Positions 63,589 to 64,000 of a stretch of DNA of 64,000 nt are shown here, in pieces. A program made the position numbers and the translations under genes. The notes beneath the pieces are model-generated. The model worked only from the letters and a program-made list of their open reading frames with translations, had not been told where the DNA came from and did not search any database. This DNA comes from Panacagrimonas sp041603235 (GTDB lineage: Bacteria; Pseudomonadota; Gammaproteobacteria; Nevskiales; Nevskiaceae), in NCBI GenBank assembly GCA_041603235.1, contig JBFIES010000011.1:62001-126000 (forward strand). Reading direction: 5' to 3'. Position 1 is the stretch's first letter, and every line of letters begins with the position of its first letter.

Positions 63589-63600
63589 AATCCAGCCATC
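63589..63600 (+). repeat. 12-bp match to the tRNA 3' part, possible right end of element B
   Basis: AATCCAGCCATC is identical to tRNA positions 44168-44179 and its copy in the second tRNA, and is followed by CCA with one base missing relative to the tRNA end. It would suit a decayed attR. Confidence 0.4.
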
Positions 63601-63658
63601 CCAATCCGCTGGTAGCCCGCTTTGCGCGCGAACGCGGCAAGGGATCTTTTAACCTTGC

Positions 63659-63694
63659 AAGGAGCCTTACAAGGAGCCTTACAAGGAGCCTTAC
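63659..63694 (+). repeat. Three tandem copies of AAGGAGCCTTAC ending one base before a start codon
   Basis: Three perfect head-to-tail 12-mers, each containing the Shine-Dalgarno-like AAGGAG. The last one ends at 63694 and the ATG is 63696. Each 12-mer is also nearly self-complementary (GGAG...CTTAC gives short AAGG/CCTT pairings), so the leader may fold. Confidence 0.92.
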
Positions 63695-63695
63695 G

Positions 63696-64000
63696 ATGAC
63701 TCACCACCTGTTGCCCAGACGCCGCATCCGCGTTGCTTTCATCAGCGCGCTGCTATGGCTTGTCAGCCCCGCAGTGTTGGCCGCTGACCTGCCGGGCCTT
63801 GAATTCGTCAAGGTGCCGGCCGGCAGCTTCACCATGGGCACCGAATGCTATGGCGATGCCAGCTGTCTGGAGAGCACGGGCAATGAGCAGCCGCCGCACA
63901 AGGTGACGATCACCCGAGATTTTTGGATCGGCAAGACCGAAGTCACCCAGGCCCAATGGAAGGCGGTGATGGGCAGCAATCCTTCCAAATTCAAAGGCGA
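63696..64000 (+). CDS. Secreted formylglycine-generating-enzyme/SUMF1-like protein (3' end outside window)
   Basis: About 101 residues are visible; the gene runs off the right edge. The signal peptide (LWLVSPAVLAADLPG, cleavage near residue 29) is followed by the FGE-sulfatase domain start: LEFVKVPAGSFTMGTE, PHKVTITRDFWIGKTEVTQAQWKAVMGSNPSKF. Such proteins may be cofactor-free carbohydrate- or serine/threonine-kinase-linked members rather than true formylglycine synthases; the catalytic Cys pair would lie beyond the window. Confidence 0.9.
   Translation, partial: MTHHLLPRRRIRVAFISALLWLVSPAVLAADLPGLEFVKVPAGSFTMGTECYGDASCLESTGNEQPPHKVTITRDFWIGKTEVTQAQWKAVMGSNPSKFKG

Overview
This is a chromosomal window from a Gram-negative, probably marine or halotolerant, gammaproteobacterium. 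The lineage call is inference from gene content and order: gloB-methyltransferase-rnhA-dnaQ, aroQ-accB-accC, cysE followed by a cysteine desulfurase, the fadB-fadA pair, a phasin, and PPi-dependent phosphofructokinase beside class I fructose-1,6-bisphosphatase. A Nevskiales/Salinisphaerales-like group fits, but I cannot fix the genus.

Core region (about 1-44200). From the left: a three-gene minus-strand operon of secreted and tetratricopeptide-repeat (TPR) envelope proteins; the gloB/rnhA/dnaQ block; an ArsR-methyltransferase fusion; a phasin and the fadBA beta-oxidation genes; an acetylornithine-type aminotransferase; a FecR-SPOR protein; suhB and trmJ; a copper-like Met/His-rich outer-membrane protein with a DUF2946-like partner; cysE; a DUF4382 lipoprotein; a Rieske oxygenase; a cysteine desulfurase with arfB; several DUF proteins; a membrane-anchored Mrr-like protein; and a sigma54-activator-like ATPase with a degenerate GAFTGA loop. 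Central metabolism follows: pfp/fbp, aroQ-accB-accC, a redox pair (a DsbD alpha domain without its membrane domain, plus a TlpA thioredoxin), cutA and ugd. A second cysteine desulfurase then leads sthA, an IscU-like gene and an A-type Fe-S carrier, followed by thyA-folA, an acyl-CoA-binding protein and a DUF815 ATPase.

Island A (about 44187-61284) lies between two identical 77-nt tRNA genes with anticodon CAT. It starts with a tyrosine integrase, then a replication-initiator-like protein with an HxH motif and short upstream repeats, small lipoproteins and hypothetical proteins, a YggL-like protein and a DUF2130 nuclease-like coiled-coil protein. Next come a DUF262-HNH-AlbA_2 fusion, a complete type I restriction-modification operon (hsdR-hsdM-hsdS, minus strand) and an HTH regulator. 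Codon use and base composition look more AT-rich here than in the core. I read it as an integrated defence island.

Element B (about 61285-63600) starts at the second tRNA copy. It has its own integrase, which carries an extra C-terminal HTH, a small unknown gene and a terminator-like hairpin. A 12-bp match to the tRNA 3' portion at 63589-63600 may mark its right end. The window closes inside a secreted formylglycine-generating-enzyme-like gene whose start codon follows three tandem copies of a Shine-Dalgarno-bearing 12-mer.

The strongest leads are the DUF262-HNH-AlbA_2 fusion next to type I R-M, the tandem tRNA/integrase architecture, and the paired repeat-plus-hairpin leaders in element B.
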